From the NCBI RefSeq assembly GCF_032925565.1, contig NZ_CP136708.1, forward strand, positions 1,178,001 through 1,242,000: 64,000 nucleotides of DNA, read 5' to 3'. The stretch comes from Alteromonas sp. CI.11.F.A3 (GTDB lineage Bacteria > Pseudomonadota > Gammaproteobacteria > Enterobacterales > Alteromonadaceae). Positions 34,274-44,397 of the stretch are shown in pieces. The notes under the pieces were generated by a model. That model made no database searches, had not been told where the DNA came from, and was given only the letters and a program-made list of their open reading frames with translations. How positions within the stretch are numbered: the first letter of the stretch is position 1; each line of letters begins with the position of its first letter. Position numbers and translations under genes: made by a program.

Positions 34274-35323
34274 TCAAGGGTTTTTATTTTTTCTGGCGCC
34301 TTGCATACCGCCAGTGTGAAGGATGATAAGTGTCTGTCCTTTTTCAAAGGCACTCGGGGAGGCATTCGTTGACGTAAACGTTGCTAGTAAGTGTTTAAGT
34401 GCCCAAAACACTTTTCCAGAGTAAACCCCTTCAATACTAAATGGCATTGTTTGATTGAAGTTTTCACAGAATGTTTGCAGGTACGGGGGAATTTTCCCGT
34501 ATCCACCGCAATGAAAATCATGATTAATGCTGAATTGGTTTTTTTTGTTAGCGGCCGAAGCAGATGCCTGAGCGGGAATTGAAGTATGAGCAAGATTAAG
34601 TGCAAGCCCTGGCGTTAGAAATTGCTCAACAAGCCCTTCTAAATATCCTTCTCCTTTTAACACCCCGATGCCAATAGCGTGTTGATGGGGTGAGAGAGCA
34701 GAGGTTAATCCTGCCAAGGTCGCGCCACTAGCCACAGGGGCAATAATACGGTCAAAGGGGATGTCTATTTCGTTTATGACATCTTGAACGCCTTTTATCG
34801 CTGCCATTTGGCTTCCGCCTTCAGGAATAATTAACGCATCAGGAAACTGTTTTTGTAGGCCTGTTAAATAAGCTGGGTTATCTCTTTGTTGGTAGGTTGC
34901 TTTATTCACGTAATGAATTTGGGTGCCCCATTGCACTAAATCCTGAATCATCGGGCTGGGGTGTTTTGTGTAATCGCCGCGAATAATAGCGTGAAAAGGA
35001 ATATTCAGCTGATTACACAAATAACCTAATGCGTGCAAATGGTTGGAAAACCCTCCACCAAAACTAACTACTGAGGAGGGGGGTTGGCTGTACAAACCCG
35101 AATTTACACTCAAGCCCGATCCGGTATCTAAATCCACTGTGTGCGGGGGGGGAAGATTAAACGCGTGCTTTAATTTACGCCATTTATTGCCTGAAATAAC
35201 GGGGTGTATTCTATCGTCACGCTTTACAAACATTGATACATGTTCAGCACCTTCCCAGTCTGGCGTGAAGGGCTCGAGCGGCGAGGGTAAGCACAGTGTG
35301 TCGGCAAAACGTTCTAAATTCAA
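34274..35323 (-). CDS. PLP-dependent ACC deaminase/D-cysteine desulfhydrase family protein
   Basis: The 349-residue protein has the fold-type II pattern: FVKRDDRIHPVISGNKWRKL with the PLP-binding lysine, SFGGGFSNHLHALGYLCNQL, IPEGGSQMAAIKGVQDVI and the C-terminal LHTGGMQG. Members deaminate D-cysteine or 1-aminocyclopropane-1-carboxylate, and the substrate here cannot be told. A Pro/Ser-rich insertion at about residues 55-80 is unusual. The apparent start is TTG at 35323 with no clear Shine-Dalgarno, so the N-terminus is uncertain. Confidence 0.82.
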   Translation of the reverse strand: MNLERFADTLCLPSPLEPFTPDWEGAEHVSMFVKRDDRIHPVISGNKWRKLKHAFNLPPPHTVDLDTGSGLSVNSGLYSQPPSSVVSFGGGFSNHLHALGYLCNQLNIPFHAIIRGDYTKHPSPMIQDLVQWGTQIHYVNKATYQQRDNPAYLTGLQKQFPDALIIPEGGSQMAAIKGVQDVINEIDIPFDRIIAPVASGATLAGLTSALSPHQHAIGIGVLKGEGYLEGLVEQFLTPGLALNLAHTSIPAQASASAANKKNQFSINHDFHCGGYGKIPPYLQTFCENFNQTMPFSIEGVYSGKVFWALKHLLATFTSTNASPSAFEKGQTLIILHTGGMQGARKNKNP

Positions 35324-35510
35324 AATGCGCTGTTCAAATGATCAATGTGGCAATCACAACAGTATAACTAGAGCACACCGTAAAATAAAAAGTGTATCGC
35401 TTTTTGGCCTCGTCGTTTTTGGTTTTTCACTACAATGTTGGAGTTGAAGTATCTGGAGCATAAACGCAGTGGCTCAGATTTTAAACGACATTTATAGAAG
35501 GTACATAAAC

Positions 35511-36056
35511 ATGTTTCAACGCCGTTTTACCTCTTTAAACCTTGTTATCGCATTAGGAATATCACTTTTGGTTCTATCGAAAAATGTGCTGGCGCAAAGC
35601 GTACCTGATTATGTAACCAAACAGGTGCCTGAGGCGAAAGTGGTGGGTAATGCTATGTTTACGTATCTTTTTTGGGACGTATATGACGCTACGCTCTATG
35701 CCCCTAAAGGAAAGTGGCAGTCTGACGCGCCATTTGCGTTAAAGCTAGATTACCAACGAGGGCTAGACGGTAAAAAAATAGCACAGCGTTCTGTAGATGA
35801 AATGCGCAAGCAAGGTATTAGCGACGAAGCAATGTTAAGTGAATGGGAAGACAAAATGGTCGCGCTTTTCCCCGATGTTGAAGACGGTGATGTTATAACC
35901 GGCGTGGCTACCGCAAACCGAGCCAGTGAGTTTTATATTAATGGCGAGCTAGCTGGCACTATTGAGGATACAAACTTCACGCAGTCTTTTTTCGATATTT
36001 GGTTATCAGAAAAAACCTCTGAGCCTAAATTGCGTAAAGCCTTGTTACAAAAGTAA
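35511..36056 (+). CDS. Exported chalcone isomerase-like protein
   Basis: The 181-residue product from ATG 35511 (AGAAGG 8 nt upstream) has a signal peptide ending near VLAQS, then a chalcone-isomerase-like domain (KVVGNAMFTYLFWDVYDATLY, FALKLDYQRGLDGKKIAQRS and WLSEKTSEPKLRKALL). Bacterial members are periplasmic and mostly uncharacterised; flavonoid chemistry should not be assumed. A DUF3833 lipoprotein gene follows in the same direction after 268 bp, a pairing seen in other marine gammaproteobacteria. Confidence 0.8.
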   Translation: MFQRRFTSLNLVIALGISLLVLSKNVLAQSVPDYVTKQVPEAKVVGNAMFTYLFWDVYDATLYAPKGKWQSDAPFALKLDYQRGLDGKKIAQRSVDEMRKQGISDEAMLSEWEDKMVALFPDVEDGDVITGVATANRASEFYINGELAGTIEDTNFTQSFFDIWLSEKTSEPKLRKALLQK

Positions 36057-36324
36057 TAAGCATATTCTTTATGGAGCATGGGCAGCGCTCGACGCTTATT
36101 AACAAAGTTTATCAAATAAGCTTCCCAACAAGGCCCATAAATAAAGGCTATAAACACAAAAATTAACTATAAAATTAGCTAAAACGATCAGCTTATAAAA
36201 AATTAAAGCGCATTAACAAGCGCAGTGAATTGTACTTCTTTAGCGAAAGGCTTATTGAAAAAGTAAGTAGCTAAGCAGCCAGTAGCTAAGCAGACAGATA
36301 TGTAAATCAAAAATCGAGGTCATA

Positions 36325-36873
36325 ATGAAATTTATACAACGCACGGTGTTAGTCGGGCTTTTATCTTGCCTTACTCTTATAGCCGGATGTTCTACATCGG
36401 TAGATGGCAATACATACAAGCAAGTTTCACCCACGTTTAATATTGAGGAATTCTTTGCGGGCAATGTTCGAGCATGGGGAATAGTGCAAAATCGTTCCGG
36501 CGAAGTGGTTCAGCGCTTTGTAGTAGATATTGAGGGTAAAAACGAGGGCGGCACATTAACGCTAGATGAGACATTCACCTACGGAGTAGGCGAAGGGCCA
36601 AAAACTCGTACGTGGAAAATTGTAAAACAAGCCGATGGCACCTATGTGGGCAATGCGGGTGACATCGATGGCCCTGCAACAGGCACTTCATACGGTAACG
36701 CATTTAACTTTCACTACAATATGGATTTACCGGTTGATGACACAACTTACGCCGTTACCTTCGATGACTGGTTTTGGGCATTTGACGATAGTGCCATGAT
36801 GAACCGCTCATACATTAGAAAGTTTGGCGTGGTGATGGCAGAGGTGACCATCTTTATGCAGAAACAACCTTAA
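36325..36873 (+). CDS. DUF3833 lipoprotein
   Basis: This 182-residue protein has a signal peptide with lipobox LIAGC (Cys22), so it should be lipid-anchored. The rest matches DUF3833: FNIEEFFAGNVRAWGIVQNR, VDIEGK, TLTLDETFTYGVGEGPKTRTW and FDDWFWAFDDSAMMNRSYI. The function is unknown. GAGG precedes the ATG. It is convergent with the histidine kinase gene, 8 bp from its stop. Confidence 0.85.
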   Translation: MKFIQRTVLVGLLSCLTLIAGCSTSVDGNTYKQVSPTFNIEEFFAGNVRAWGIVQNRSGEVVQRFVVDIEGKNEGGTLTLDETFTYGVGEGPKTRTWKIVKQADGTYVGNAGDIDGPATGTSYGNAFNFHYNMDLPVDDTTYAVTFDDWFWAFDDSAMMNRSYIRKFGVVMAEVTIFMQKQP

Positions 36874-36881
36874 TAAATAGT

Positions 36882-38357
36882 TTACCTATGGTAACGGGGG
36901 AAGGTGAAAACAACACCCAACCCGTGACCTTGCATAAGCGGGTCGTGCACAAACCACAGCTTACCTTTATGCAGCTTTATGATTGCCGAAACGAGCGATA
37001 ACCCCAATCCATTTCCTTCACAGGTTCTGCTTTTATCAGCCTGAAAGAAGCGGCGTTCTAAGCTATCAAGTTCATGTTCATCAACACCCTTACCATTATC
37101 GTTTACGCTAATAATCACATGCGAAGATGTGGCGGTGAGTTGTAGCGTTACGGTTCCGCCATCAGGGGTGTATTTTATGGCGTTATCTAGCACATTCGCG
37201 ACTGCCTGAAACAGCAAATTTGGGTCGCCATAGAACTGAATGTTAGACAGTTGGCTAATAAGCTTAATATCGCGGTCTTCGGCCAATGGCTGATATAAAT
37301 CCTCCACATCGGTAACCATATCGCTAAGCTCAGTTTCACAAAACCCTTCTTTTTTGTGAACTGTTTCTAGTTTGCTAATACGCAAAAGACTGTTGAACAT
37401 GTTTAACAGTTTGTCAGCTTCGTAGGTCGTATCGTGTCGTAGCTTTTCATCATCAATATGTTCTAAATTATTGCGTAAGCGAGCCAGCGGTGTACGCAAA
37501 TCGTGGGCGATACTGTCGCTTACCGACTTTATATTGTTTACCGCACTTTCAATGGTATCGAGCATATGATTAAACACAACGGCTAGTCGACTTAAGTCAT
37601 CCCAGCTGCTGTCTATTTCCAAACGTTCTTCCAAATTACCGGTACGAATAATGTAATCAGCAGTTTGTGCCATACGGTTTATGCGTTTAACCACGTAAAG
37701 TGCGACCGCAAAGCTTATGGCGCCCAATACAGATAGCAAGGCAATAATTATCCAACCAAACGTTTTTCCTAACCACTGTGCACTGTATAAATCATCGATA
37801 TTGCGGCCAACAAATAAAGAATAACCCTCTAGGTTTACCCTCTCAAAAAGGATACTGTTGGTCGACTCAGAAAAAGAGTAGTTGGCGTCCTCTGTTGTAA
37901 TGCTACTTTGCTGAGAATTACCGTTGCTTTCAATTAAGGGAGGTAACTCAATAATGCTGGCGGAGGGCGTGCCAGAATCAACGCTGGTAACCATGGCAAT
38001 AGGCCAAAGAGGGTAGTTACCTGCAATTATCTTATTGTCGCTGTCGCGTAAAACCACAATTAATCGGGCAGGTGTAAAGAAGTGGGATGTATCGGACTTG
38101 TTAGAATCTGTCGTAACGTTAGAAACCGCTCTTGTCTGAATATTGCTGATTACGGCTTCAATGCCTGCTTGTTCATGCAATAGCGTAAACGCATACGTTT
38201 CTGCATCAACCGCGGCGCTTGCCTCACGAATAAATACGTCACTACTGGCAAGACGCCAGAAGTAAACGATAAATAAAATAGCAACAAGCGCTAGCGAGGT
38301 TAATAATACCCCTACACGGAAACTAGAACTTCGAGTGAAATTACCTATTGCTAACAC
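36882..38357 (-). CDS. Sensor histidine kinase (HAMP-HisKA-HATPase)
   Basis: The 491-residue kinase has transmembrane helices at about 13-35 and 200-224 flanking a periplasmic domain of about 165 residues. HAMP (225-278), HisKA with His285 in DSIAHDLRTPLARL, and an HATPase domain ending with GNGLGLSLVSAIIKLH follow. The start is GTG at 38357, overlapping the response-regulator stop by 7 bp, so the pair is co-translated. It resembles QseC/CusS-type kinases, but the signal is unknown. Confidence 0.9.
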   Translation of the reverse strand: MLAIGNFTRSSSFRVGVLLTSLALVAILFIVYFWRLASSDVFIREASAAVDAETYAFTLLHEQAGIEAVISNIQTRAVSNVTTDSNKSDTSHFFTPARLIVVLRDSDNKIIAGNYPLWPIAMVTSVDSGTPSASIIELPPLIESNGNSQQSSITTEDANYSFSESTNSILFERVNLEGYSLFVGRNIDDLYSAQWLGKTFGWIIIALLSVLGAISFAVALYVVKRINRMAQTADYIIRTGNLEERLEIDSSWDDLSRLAVVFNHMLDTIESAVNNIKSVSDSIAHDLRTPLARLRNNLEHIDDEKLRHDTTYEADKLLNMFNSLLRISKLETVHKKEGFCETELSDMVTDVEDLYQPLAEDRDIKLISQLSNIQFYGDPNLLFQAVANVLDNAIKYTPDGGTVTLQLTATSSHVIISVNDNGKGVDEHELDSLERRFFQADKSRTCEGNGLGLSLVSAIIKLHKGKLWFVHDPLMQGHGLGVVFTFPRYHR

Positions 38358-39034
38358 ACAACAGGGTCCGCAATTCTGTATCCCGTGCCTCTTACGGTTT
38401 CAATCAGAGGAACGTTAAATGCTTTATCAACCTTTTGTCGCAAACGGCTGATATGCACATCGATAACGTTAGTTTGCGGGTCGAAATGATAATTCCAAAC
38501 TTGTTCCAACAGCATACTACGCGTTACCACTTTTCCTTGATGGCGCAATAAGCACTCTAGCAACTGAAACTCTTTTGATTGTAAGTCTATTTCGGTGTCG
38601 CCGCGTTGTACCTTTCTGTTCACAAGGTCAAGGGTAAGGTCACCCACTTTAATAAGTGTTTTGTCACCGCTTTCCCGTTCTCTTCCTGCCAACCCTTCAA
38701 CCCGAGCCAGCAGCTCTTCAAACGCAAAAGGTTTAGTTAAGTAATCATTGGCACCAGAGCGCAGGCCGCGCACTTTGTCTTCCACCTGGCTTTTCGCACT
38801 AAGCAGTAGTACAGGGGTAAGCACGTTGTCATTTCGTAAACGTTCCAAGATAGTAAAGCCATCTAATAAAGGAAGCATTACATCTAGTACAATAACATCT
38901 ACATCATCGGACAAGGCTTCAGCTAAGCCTCTTTCGCCATCACGCGCTGCAACGCAGCTGTGCCCTTCACCAATAAATCCTTTTTCAATGTGAGCAGCAA
39001 CCTTGGGATCATCTTCAACAAGTAGCACATTCAT
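38351..39034 (-). CDS. OmpR/PhoB-type response regulator
   Basis: The 227-residue protein has a receiver domain (1-115) with Asp8, phospho-acceptor Asp51 in VLDVMLPLLDG and the switch lysine in DYLTKPFAFEEL. A C-terminal winged helix (130-225) carries SRLRQKVDKAFNVPLIETVRGTGYRI. It precedes and overlaps its cognate kinase. The target genes are unknown; the aceK gene upstream reads in the same direction but is separate. Confidence 0.92.
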   Translation of the reverse strand: MNVLLVEDDPKVAAHIEKGFIGEGHSCVAARDGERGLAEALSDDVDVIVLDVMLPLLDGFTILERLRNDNVLTPVLLLSAKSQVEDKVRGLRSGANDYLTKPFAFEELLARVEGLAGRERESGDKTLIKVGDLTLDLVNRKVQRGDTEIDLQSKEFQLLECLLRHQGKVVTRSMLLEQVWNYHFDPQTNVIDVHISRLRQKVDKAFNVPLIETVRGTGYRIADPVVC

Positions 39035-39101
39035 GATTTTGGTACTTCTAATTAATGGAGTTAAATATCAACGTTTATACATACAATCTATCGTGTTGCG
39101 A

Positions 39102-40832
39102 TCACTTTGAGATGCTATCAGCACCCCTACTAAAACGGACATTAGCGTTATATGGCGTAAAATGTTGAATGTCCCCACGGGCACATTTCATCTGTACTTC
39201 ATGCCAGTATTCAGGGGTCATTAGGTCACCATGTAACGACTTTAAAATATCCTTAAGTTTCCGTTTTCCAACAATAAAGTGCTCAAACTGCTCAGGGAAA
39301 ACATCGGTTGGCCCAACCGACAACATGTCCATCGCATAAGGGTCATCTGATTTGGGTAGCGCCCTAAAATGACGTTCGTTCATTAAACATATTTCATCAT
39401 AGTCGTAAAAGATAACTCTGCCATGTCGCGTAATACCGAAATTTTTATGCAGCATGTCGCCAGGGAAAATATTCGCCATGGCTATTTGTTTAATACACAG
39501 CCCTAATTCGTTTAATGCACTGCGCACTTTATCTTCATCTTCTTCTTGTTGAAGGTACAAGTTAAGCGGCGTCATTTTACGTTCTATGTATAAATGCCTT
39601 ATGACCAGTTCGTCTTCAGTAAATTCTAGGCTAGAGGCGCAGGTTTCCTTTAACTCATCAATGAGTAATGGGTCGATACGAGACAGAGGAAAGCGAAAGT
39701 TAACGTATTCATGGGTGTCTGCCATGCGGCCGACACGATCTGACATTTTTACTAACCGGTAGCAGTCTTTAACATGCTCACGAGTAATTTTCTTACTTTC
39801 AGCAAACTCATCTTTGATGATTTTAAACACCACACCGTAAGAGGGCAGGTGGAAAACCATCATTACCAATCCTCTAATACCAGGCGCGGCCTCGAAGTGA
39901 TCGTTAGTGGTATCCATATGATCGAGGAAGTTACGATAAAACACTGTTTTCCCGTGCTTGTAATGGCCCAGTGCCATGTAAAGCTCAAAGTGTTTTTTAT
40001 TGGGTAGGAGTTCTTGCAGAAACGCAGCCACTTCTGCTGGGTTTTGGGTATCAGCCATGAAGTAACTTCTGGCAAAACCGAAGATAACGCTTAAATCACT
40101 TCTGTGTGTAAGCAATGCGTCTACAAACAAGGTATGCTCATCACTACGTTGCAATGAGATAACAAAAGGAAGGGTTTCTTCTGGCATGCATATTCTGCCA
40201 ATAAGATACGCTGATTTTCCTCTAAAAAACGTGGGCTTTAGAAGTTCGACGGTATGAACGCTGGCCAATTGCTGTGTGGTTAATCGCTTTCTAAGTGCTT
40301 CTTCAAGGTTTTGCATGTCACGTTCGTAGTCTTCAAAAGGGATGCCGTAGCGATAGATTTTGAAAATAGACACGTACATCTCACGTACCGTGGTAGTGGT
40401 GTCGAAGCTGTGAATGACTTTATCTCGGTCTTGGCCGGGTAAAAAGCAGCGACTTGGCAATACAAACATCATGCTGTTGTCTATTTTGCGGTGCTTGAAT
40501 AAACGTCCAATCACAGAATTGTAAAAGGTTTCGGCTAGCTCAAATTGCGGGTGGCCTTCAAGTTGTCGTGCGAAGGTCTTCTTTAGGTCTTGCCAAAATT
40601 CGTCATTTTTTTTGTGTACTTCAGTTAAATGGTAAACATCGGCAACGGCATCTGAAAGGCTTTGTTCGTAAATAGTAATACGCTCTTTTGACGCTAACTG
40701 AATTTCTTTCCATTGGCCTTGTTCAAACCGCGATTGGGCACCTCTTGTTATACGTGTGAACCAACGATAGCTCTTATCAAAATGAGAAAGAATTTGATAA
40801 GCAACTTTTTTAGAAAGGGTGACATCCAGCAT
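39102..40832 (-). CDS. aceK: Isocitrate dehydrogenase kinase/phosphatase AceK
   Basis: The 576-residue bifunctional enzyme phosphorylates and dephosphorylates isocitrate dehydrogenase, setting the split between TCA cycle and glyoxylate shunt. The ATP-binding segment APGIRGLVMMVFHLPSYGVV, the following VFKIIKD, and the catalytic region MLHKNFGITRHGRVIFYDYD are all present. Length matches E. coli AceK (578). No aceA or aceB is next to it here, unlike in enterobacteria. Confidence 0.95.
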   Translation of the reverse strand: MLDVTLSKKVAYQILSHFDKSYRWFTRITRGAQSRFEQGQWKEIQLASKERITIYEQSLSDAVADVYHLTEVHKKNDEFWQDLKKTFARQLEGHPQFELAETFYNSVIGRLFKHRKIDNSMMFVLPSRCFLPGQDRDKVIHSFDTTTTVREMYVSIFKIYRYGIPFEDYERDMQNLEEALRKRLTTQQLASVHTVELLKPTFFRGKSAYLIGRICMPEETLPFVISLQRSDEHTLFVDALLTHRSDLSVIFGFARSYFMADTQNPAEVAAFLQELLPNKKHFELYMALGHYKHGKTVFYRNFLDHMDTTNDHFEAAPGIRGLVMMVFHLPSYGVVFKIIKDEFAESKKITREHVKDCYRLVKMSDRVGRMADTHEYVNFRFPLSRIDPLLIDELKETCASSLEFTEDELVIRHLYIERKMTPLNLYLQQEEDEDKVRSALNELGLCIKQIAMANIFPGDMLHKNFGITRHGRVIFYDYDEICLMNERHFRALPKSDDPYAMDMLSVGPTDVFPEQFEHFIVGKRKLKDILKSLHGDLMTPEYWHEVQMKCARGDIQHFTPYNANVRFSRGADSISK

Positions 40833-41085
40833 AATTTAGCCTTTAACAATAAGTGATTTTCCATGCAGCGCAGTGAGTTTTATTTTTAAGTTTGGCTGCA
40901 TGTACTTTACTAAAGTAACAAAAATTTTCGATAAGCTACTGGAAAATTAGCCTAAAAGTGTTTTTTTATACTTTCGTTTAATATAGTCTTGACCTTACTT
41001 TCTTCATCCACGTATTCGACAATACTTTCGCTGCTACCAATTCTATGTGGCGATATAAGTACTTCTAGATTACTAAGAGTAGACC

Positions 41086-41472
41086 ATGAGCTTCAACATT
41101 CTGATTTGTGATGATTCGGCGCTAGCGAGAAAAATGGCGCGCCGTAACTTGCCCGATGGATTAGCGAGTGAAATTTATGAAGCATCTAATGGTGTGGATG
41201 CGCTCGAAATAATGGGGCATCATCGCATCGACTTAGTGCTGCTAGATTTAACCATGCCGATACTCGACGGGGTAGGCGTGCTTGAAGAAATAAAGCGCCG
41301 TAAAATTGAAGTATTTGTTGTAGTGATTTCAGGCGATATTCAGCCGGTCATGCAAAATCGCGTGATGGAGCTAGGTGCGCTAGCGTTTATTGAAAAGCCG
41401 CTTAAACGACTGCCTTTAGAGACTACTTTAAAACGCTACGGGTTTATTCTGCCAGAAACCATGGCGTGCTAA
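41086..41472 (+). CDS. Single-domain response regulator (CheY-like)
   Basis: This 128-residue stand-alone receiver domain has Asp9 and Asp10, phospho-acceptor Asp54 in LLDLTMPILDG, and Lys104 in FIEKPLKR. It has no output domain and presumably acts by protein contact. It is monocistronic, with a terminator 40 bp downstream and aceK divergent upstream. The partner kinase is unknown. Confidence 0.9.
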   Translation: MSFNILICDDSALARKMARRNLPDGLASEIYEASNGVDALEIMGHHRIDLVLLDLTMPILDGVGVLEEIKRRKIEVFVVVISGDIQPVMQNRVMELGALAFIEKPLKRLPLETTLKRYGFILPETMAC

Positions 41473-41512
41473 AGAATACGTAATAAAGAAAAGCTAAAAA
41501 TAAAGAACATTA

Positions 41513-41540
41513 AAAAAGGAGCTCAATGAGCTCCTTTTTG
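41513..41540 (+). terminator. Rho-independent terminator after CheY-like gene
   Basis: AAAAAGGAGCTC (41513-41524) and GAGCTCCTTTTT (41528-41539) form a perfect 12-bp stem with a 3-nt loop and T-rich tail. The convergent acr3 gene ends at 41575, so it may serve both directions. Confidence 0.88.
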
Positions 41541-41574
41541 CTTTTAATCTTTCTAGCGCAAACTGATATGAGCT

Positions 41575-42588
41575 TTAATCGAACCAGTGGCGGGTTCTAT
41601 TGGCAAACCAAACCAGCGACAACATTACAGGCACTTCAACCAACACACCAACTACAGTCGCCAACGCGGCACCACTGTGTAAGCCAAATAATGAAATGGC
41701 AACGGCCACGGCCAGTTCGAAAAAGTTAGACGTACCAATCATACAAGCGGGCGCGGCTACATTATGAGGTAGTTTCATTTTTTTCGCCGCAAAATACGCT
41801 ATCGCAAAAATTCCGTAGGTTTGAATAAGAAGCGGAATCGCGATAAGCACTATATCTTGAGGTTGGGCTAATATTGTTTCTGCTTGAAAGCCAAACAGCA
41901 ATACAATGGTAATTAACAGCCCAAGTACCGAGAATGGCTTTAAGCGTTCGATAATTGCGGTAACGGCTTGCTCGCCTTTTTTCTCAATCTTTTTACGGGT
42001 CACAACCCCTGCAATTAAAGGCAGTACTACGTAAAGGACAACCGAGAGAAGTAAGGTATCCCAAGGTACTGTAATGTCAGTAACACCTAGAAGCATCGCG
42101 GTAATAGGGGCAAACAAGATGATCATGATTAAGTCATTAATAGAGACCTGTACCAAGGTGTAGTTGGCATCGCCCTTAGTTAAATGACTCCATACAAAAA
42201 CCATGGCCGTACAAGGCGCTACGCCAAGTAAAATCATACCCGCGATATATTCTGTAGCCGTTTGTGGGTCTACCCAGTCGGCAAAAATGCCTTTAAAGAA
42301 TAACCAACCAAGCAGTGCCATAGTGAAAGGTTTGATAAGCCAGTTTACTATTAAGGTTAGCACTAGCCCTTTGGGCTTTTTACCGACATCTTTGATAGAT
42401 GAAAAATCGATTTGAATCATCATGGGATAAATCATGAGCCAAATCAGTACTGCAATGACTAAATTTACATGGGCGTATTCAAGGCTTGCAACAAGCGCAA
42501 AAAAGTCAGGGAAAAGGCTCCCGACGGTTACGCCAGCAACAATACAAAGCCCTACCCATACAGAGAGGTATCGTTCGAAAAATCCCAT
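41575..42588 (-). CDS. acr3: Arsenite efflux permease Acr3
   Basis: The 337-residue protein has ten hydrophobic helices and Acr3 signatures: [19 protein letters not shown] with the conserved Cys, and [14 protein letters not shown]. It exports As(III). It is the last gene of an arsR-arsC-arsH-acr3 cluster read leftwards, 64 bp after arsH. No arsA ATPase is present. Confidence 0.94.
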   Translation of the reverse strand: MGFFERYLSVWVGLCIVAGVTVGSLFPDFFALVASLEYAHVNLVIAVLIWLMIYPMMIQIDFSSIKDVGKKPKGLVLTLIVNWLIKPFTMALLGWLFFKGIFADWVDPQTATEYIAGMILLGVAPCTAMVFVWSHLTKGDANYTLVQVSINDLIMIILFAPITAMLLGVTDITVPWDTLLLSVVLYVVLPLIAGVVTRKKIEKKGEQAVTAIIERLKPFSVLGLLITIVLLFGFQAETILAQPQDIVLIAIPLLIQTYGIFAIAYFAAKKMKLPHNVAAPACMIGTSNFFELAVAVAISLFGLHSGAALATVVGVLVEVPVMLSLVWFANRTRHWFD

Positions 42589-42652
42589 GAGACAGCGTCC
42601 TTAATGGTTTTAATGTCTTTCGTGTTTATAGTGATAACTAGTATCGCGTCGA

Positions 42653-43372
42653 CTAAATCGTTTTTTGGTTAACCCGTTTGCTTAATTCCTCTGCGCTTTC
42701 AACACGCTCAGAATAGCGATTAACAAGATGATCTTTGTTGTCGCGAGTCAGCAGGGTAAATTTCACCAGTTCCTCTACCACATCAACGATGCGGTTGTAA
42801 TAGGAAGACGGCTTCATGCGGCCATCATCTTCAAATTCTAAAAACGCTTTTGCCACCGATGACTGGTTCGGAATAGTCAGCATGCGCATCCACCGACCAA
42901 GCACTCGCATTTGGTTCACTGCATTAAATGACTGTGAGCCACCACTTACCTGCATTACCGCTAGCGTCTTCCCTTGAGTTGGACGAACCGCGCCAATACT
43001 TAATGGCACCCAATCGATAATACTTTTAATAATGCCAGTCATGCTGCCGTGACGCTCAGGAGAGCACCAAATTTGCCCTTCAGACCACATCATTAATTCA
43101 CGAAGCTCTTTTACCTTGGGGTGGGTTTCATCTTCGGTATCCGGCTGAGGTAAGCCTGTTGGATCGAAAATTTTGGCTTCACAGCCATAGTATTCAAGCA
43201 GTCTAGCGCTTTCTTCAATCACGAGTCGGCTGTAAGAACGCGCTCGTAACGATCCGTAAAGTAATAATATGCGCGGCTTGTGTTCAGAGTACGTTTTTGC
43301 GAAATCTTCAGCACTTGGTGCAGGCGCAATGCTTGTCACTAAATTGCTGGATGGTGATGCTTGTTCAGACAT
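42653..43372 (-). CDS. arsH: ArsH, NADPH-dependent FMN oxidoreductase
   Basis: The 239-residue flavoprotein has the ArsH signature [20 protein letters not shown] and [20 protein letters not shown]. ArsH enzymes oxidise trivalent organoarsenicals or reduce other substrates with NADPH. Its first base overlaps the last base of the arsC stop region, so translation is coupled. Confidence 0.93.
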   Translation of the reverse strand: MSEQASPSSNLVTSIAPAPSAEDFAKTYSEHKPRILLLYGSLRARSYSRLVIEESARLLEYYGCEAKIFDPTGLPQPDTEDETHPKVKELRELMMWSEGQIWCSPERHGSMTGIIKSIIDWVPLSIGAVRPTQGKTLAVMQVSGGSQSFNAVNQMRVLGRWMRMLTIPNQSSVAKAFLEFEDDGRMKPSSYYNRIVDVVEELVKFTLLTRDNKDHLVNRYSERVESAEELSKRVNQKTI

Positions 43373-43842
43373 TATTGCGCTCCTTTTTCTTGCAGGGCTT
43401 TTTTAACGTCTATCATGGGCATTTTGCGAGAAACGATATCACTAAGTGCGTCAACGCGTTTCTCGATAATATCGATGGTGTTATAAAACGCTTGAGCTTT
43501 CTCTGCTTCACTACCTTCTATTTTTGATGGATCTTCAAGGCCCCAGTGAAGCTTTAGCGAATTGCCGAAGTATACAGGGCAGGCTTCACCGGCTGCAGAA
43601 TCACATACAGTAATAACGATGTCAGGCTGGTAGTCCTCAAAGTCATCCCAAGACTGGCTTTTAAGCCCATCAGTACTATAGCCTCGCTCGGCTAGGTACT
43701 TTACTGACAAAGGATGGACTTCACCCACAGGTTGGCTTCCCGCACTGCGCGCTTCTAAAGATGCATTGTTTGAAGCATTAGTAATGGCTTCGCAAAGGAT
43801 GCTACGGCAACGGTTGTGCGTGCAGATATACAATATTTTCAT
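43372..43842 (-). CDS. arsC: Arsenate reductase ArsC (LMW-phosphatase type)
   Basis: The 156-residue protein has the P-loop Cys7-THNRC-Arg13 and two further cysteines, Cys80 and Cys88, in [12 protein letters not shown]. This pattern is that of thioredoxin-linked arsenate reductases of the pI258 type. It reduces As(V) to As(III) for export by Acr3. It is followed directly by arsH. Confidence 0.93.
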   Translation of the reverse strand: MKILYICTHNRCRSILCEAITNASNNASLEARSAGSQPVGEVHPLSVKYLAERGYSTDGLKSQSWDDFEDYQPDIVITVCDSAAGEACPVYFGNSLKLHWGLEDPSKIEGSEAEKAQAFYNTIDIIEKRVDALSDIVSRKMPMIDVKKALQEKGAQ

Positions 43843-43895
43843 TACAAAAATCCTGGTGTTTTATGTCACATATTTGAATAAAGTAGGAAGGTCGC

Positions 43896-44249
43896 TTAAC
43901 AGCCCGAGTCACATTTAAGGTTATTCAATGCGTCTTTGATGTAATCAGCATTGCTGGTGGCAGATAAATGAAGAACTTCTTTGGCCCACGCTGGGAGGGC
44001 AGGATTTAAACGATAATAAACCCACTTACCACGGCGTTCGTCAGCCACCAGCTCGCACTTGCGTAAATCCGCTAGGTGACGAGAAATTTTAGGTTGACTA
44101 AGATTAAGTGCTTCGGTGATATCGCACACGCAAAGTTCGTCTTTTACACAAAGCATAAGCAGCGTTTTTAGCCGAGTTTCTTCCGCTAGACATTTGAACA
44201 ATGAAAGCGGTGAAAGCGACACACATGTGGAAGATACTGATGTAGTCAT
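43896..44249 (-). CDS. arsR: Arsenic-responsive repressor ArsR
   Basis: The 117-residue ArsR/SmtB winged-helix protein has the metalloid-binding ELCVCDI (Cys40 and Cys42; also Cys34), then the recognition helix LSQPKISRHLADLRKCELV. It represses the ars operon until As(III) binds. ATG 44249 is preceded by a GTG in frame that could also start. Upstream at about 44272-44300 the minus strand has repeated CACATAYGA-type sequences that may be its operator. Confidence 0.92.
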   Translation of the reverse strand: MTTSVSSTCVSLSPLSLFKCLAEETRLKTLLMLCVKDELCVCDITEALNLSQPKISRHLADLRKCELVADERRGKWVYYRLNPALPAWAKEVLHLSATSNADYIKDALNNLKCDSGC

Positions 44250-44397
44250 CACTCATCTCAAATACGTTAAATCATATGTGTTGTTATCGTATGTGATTTT
44301 CCGTATATGTCAAGCTAAAAAACGCGCTGATGACTCAGGGTATAGTTCAAAGAAACACAACTACTAATCAATAGAGACTAACCGCTTAGAAGGCAGG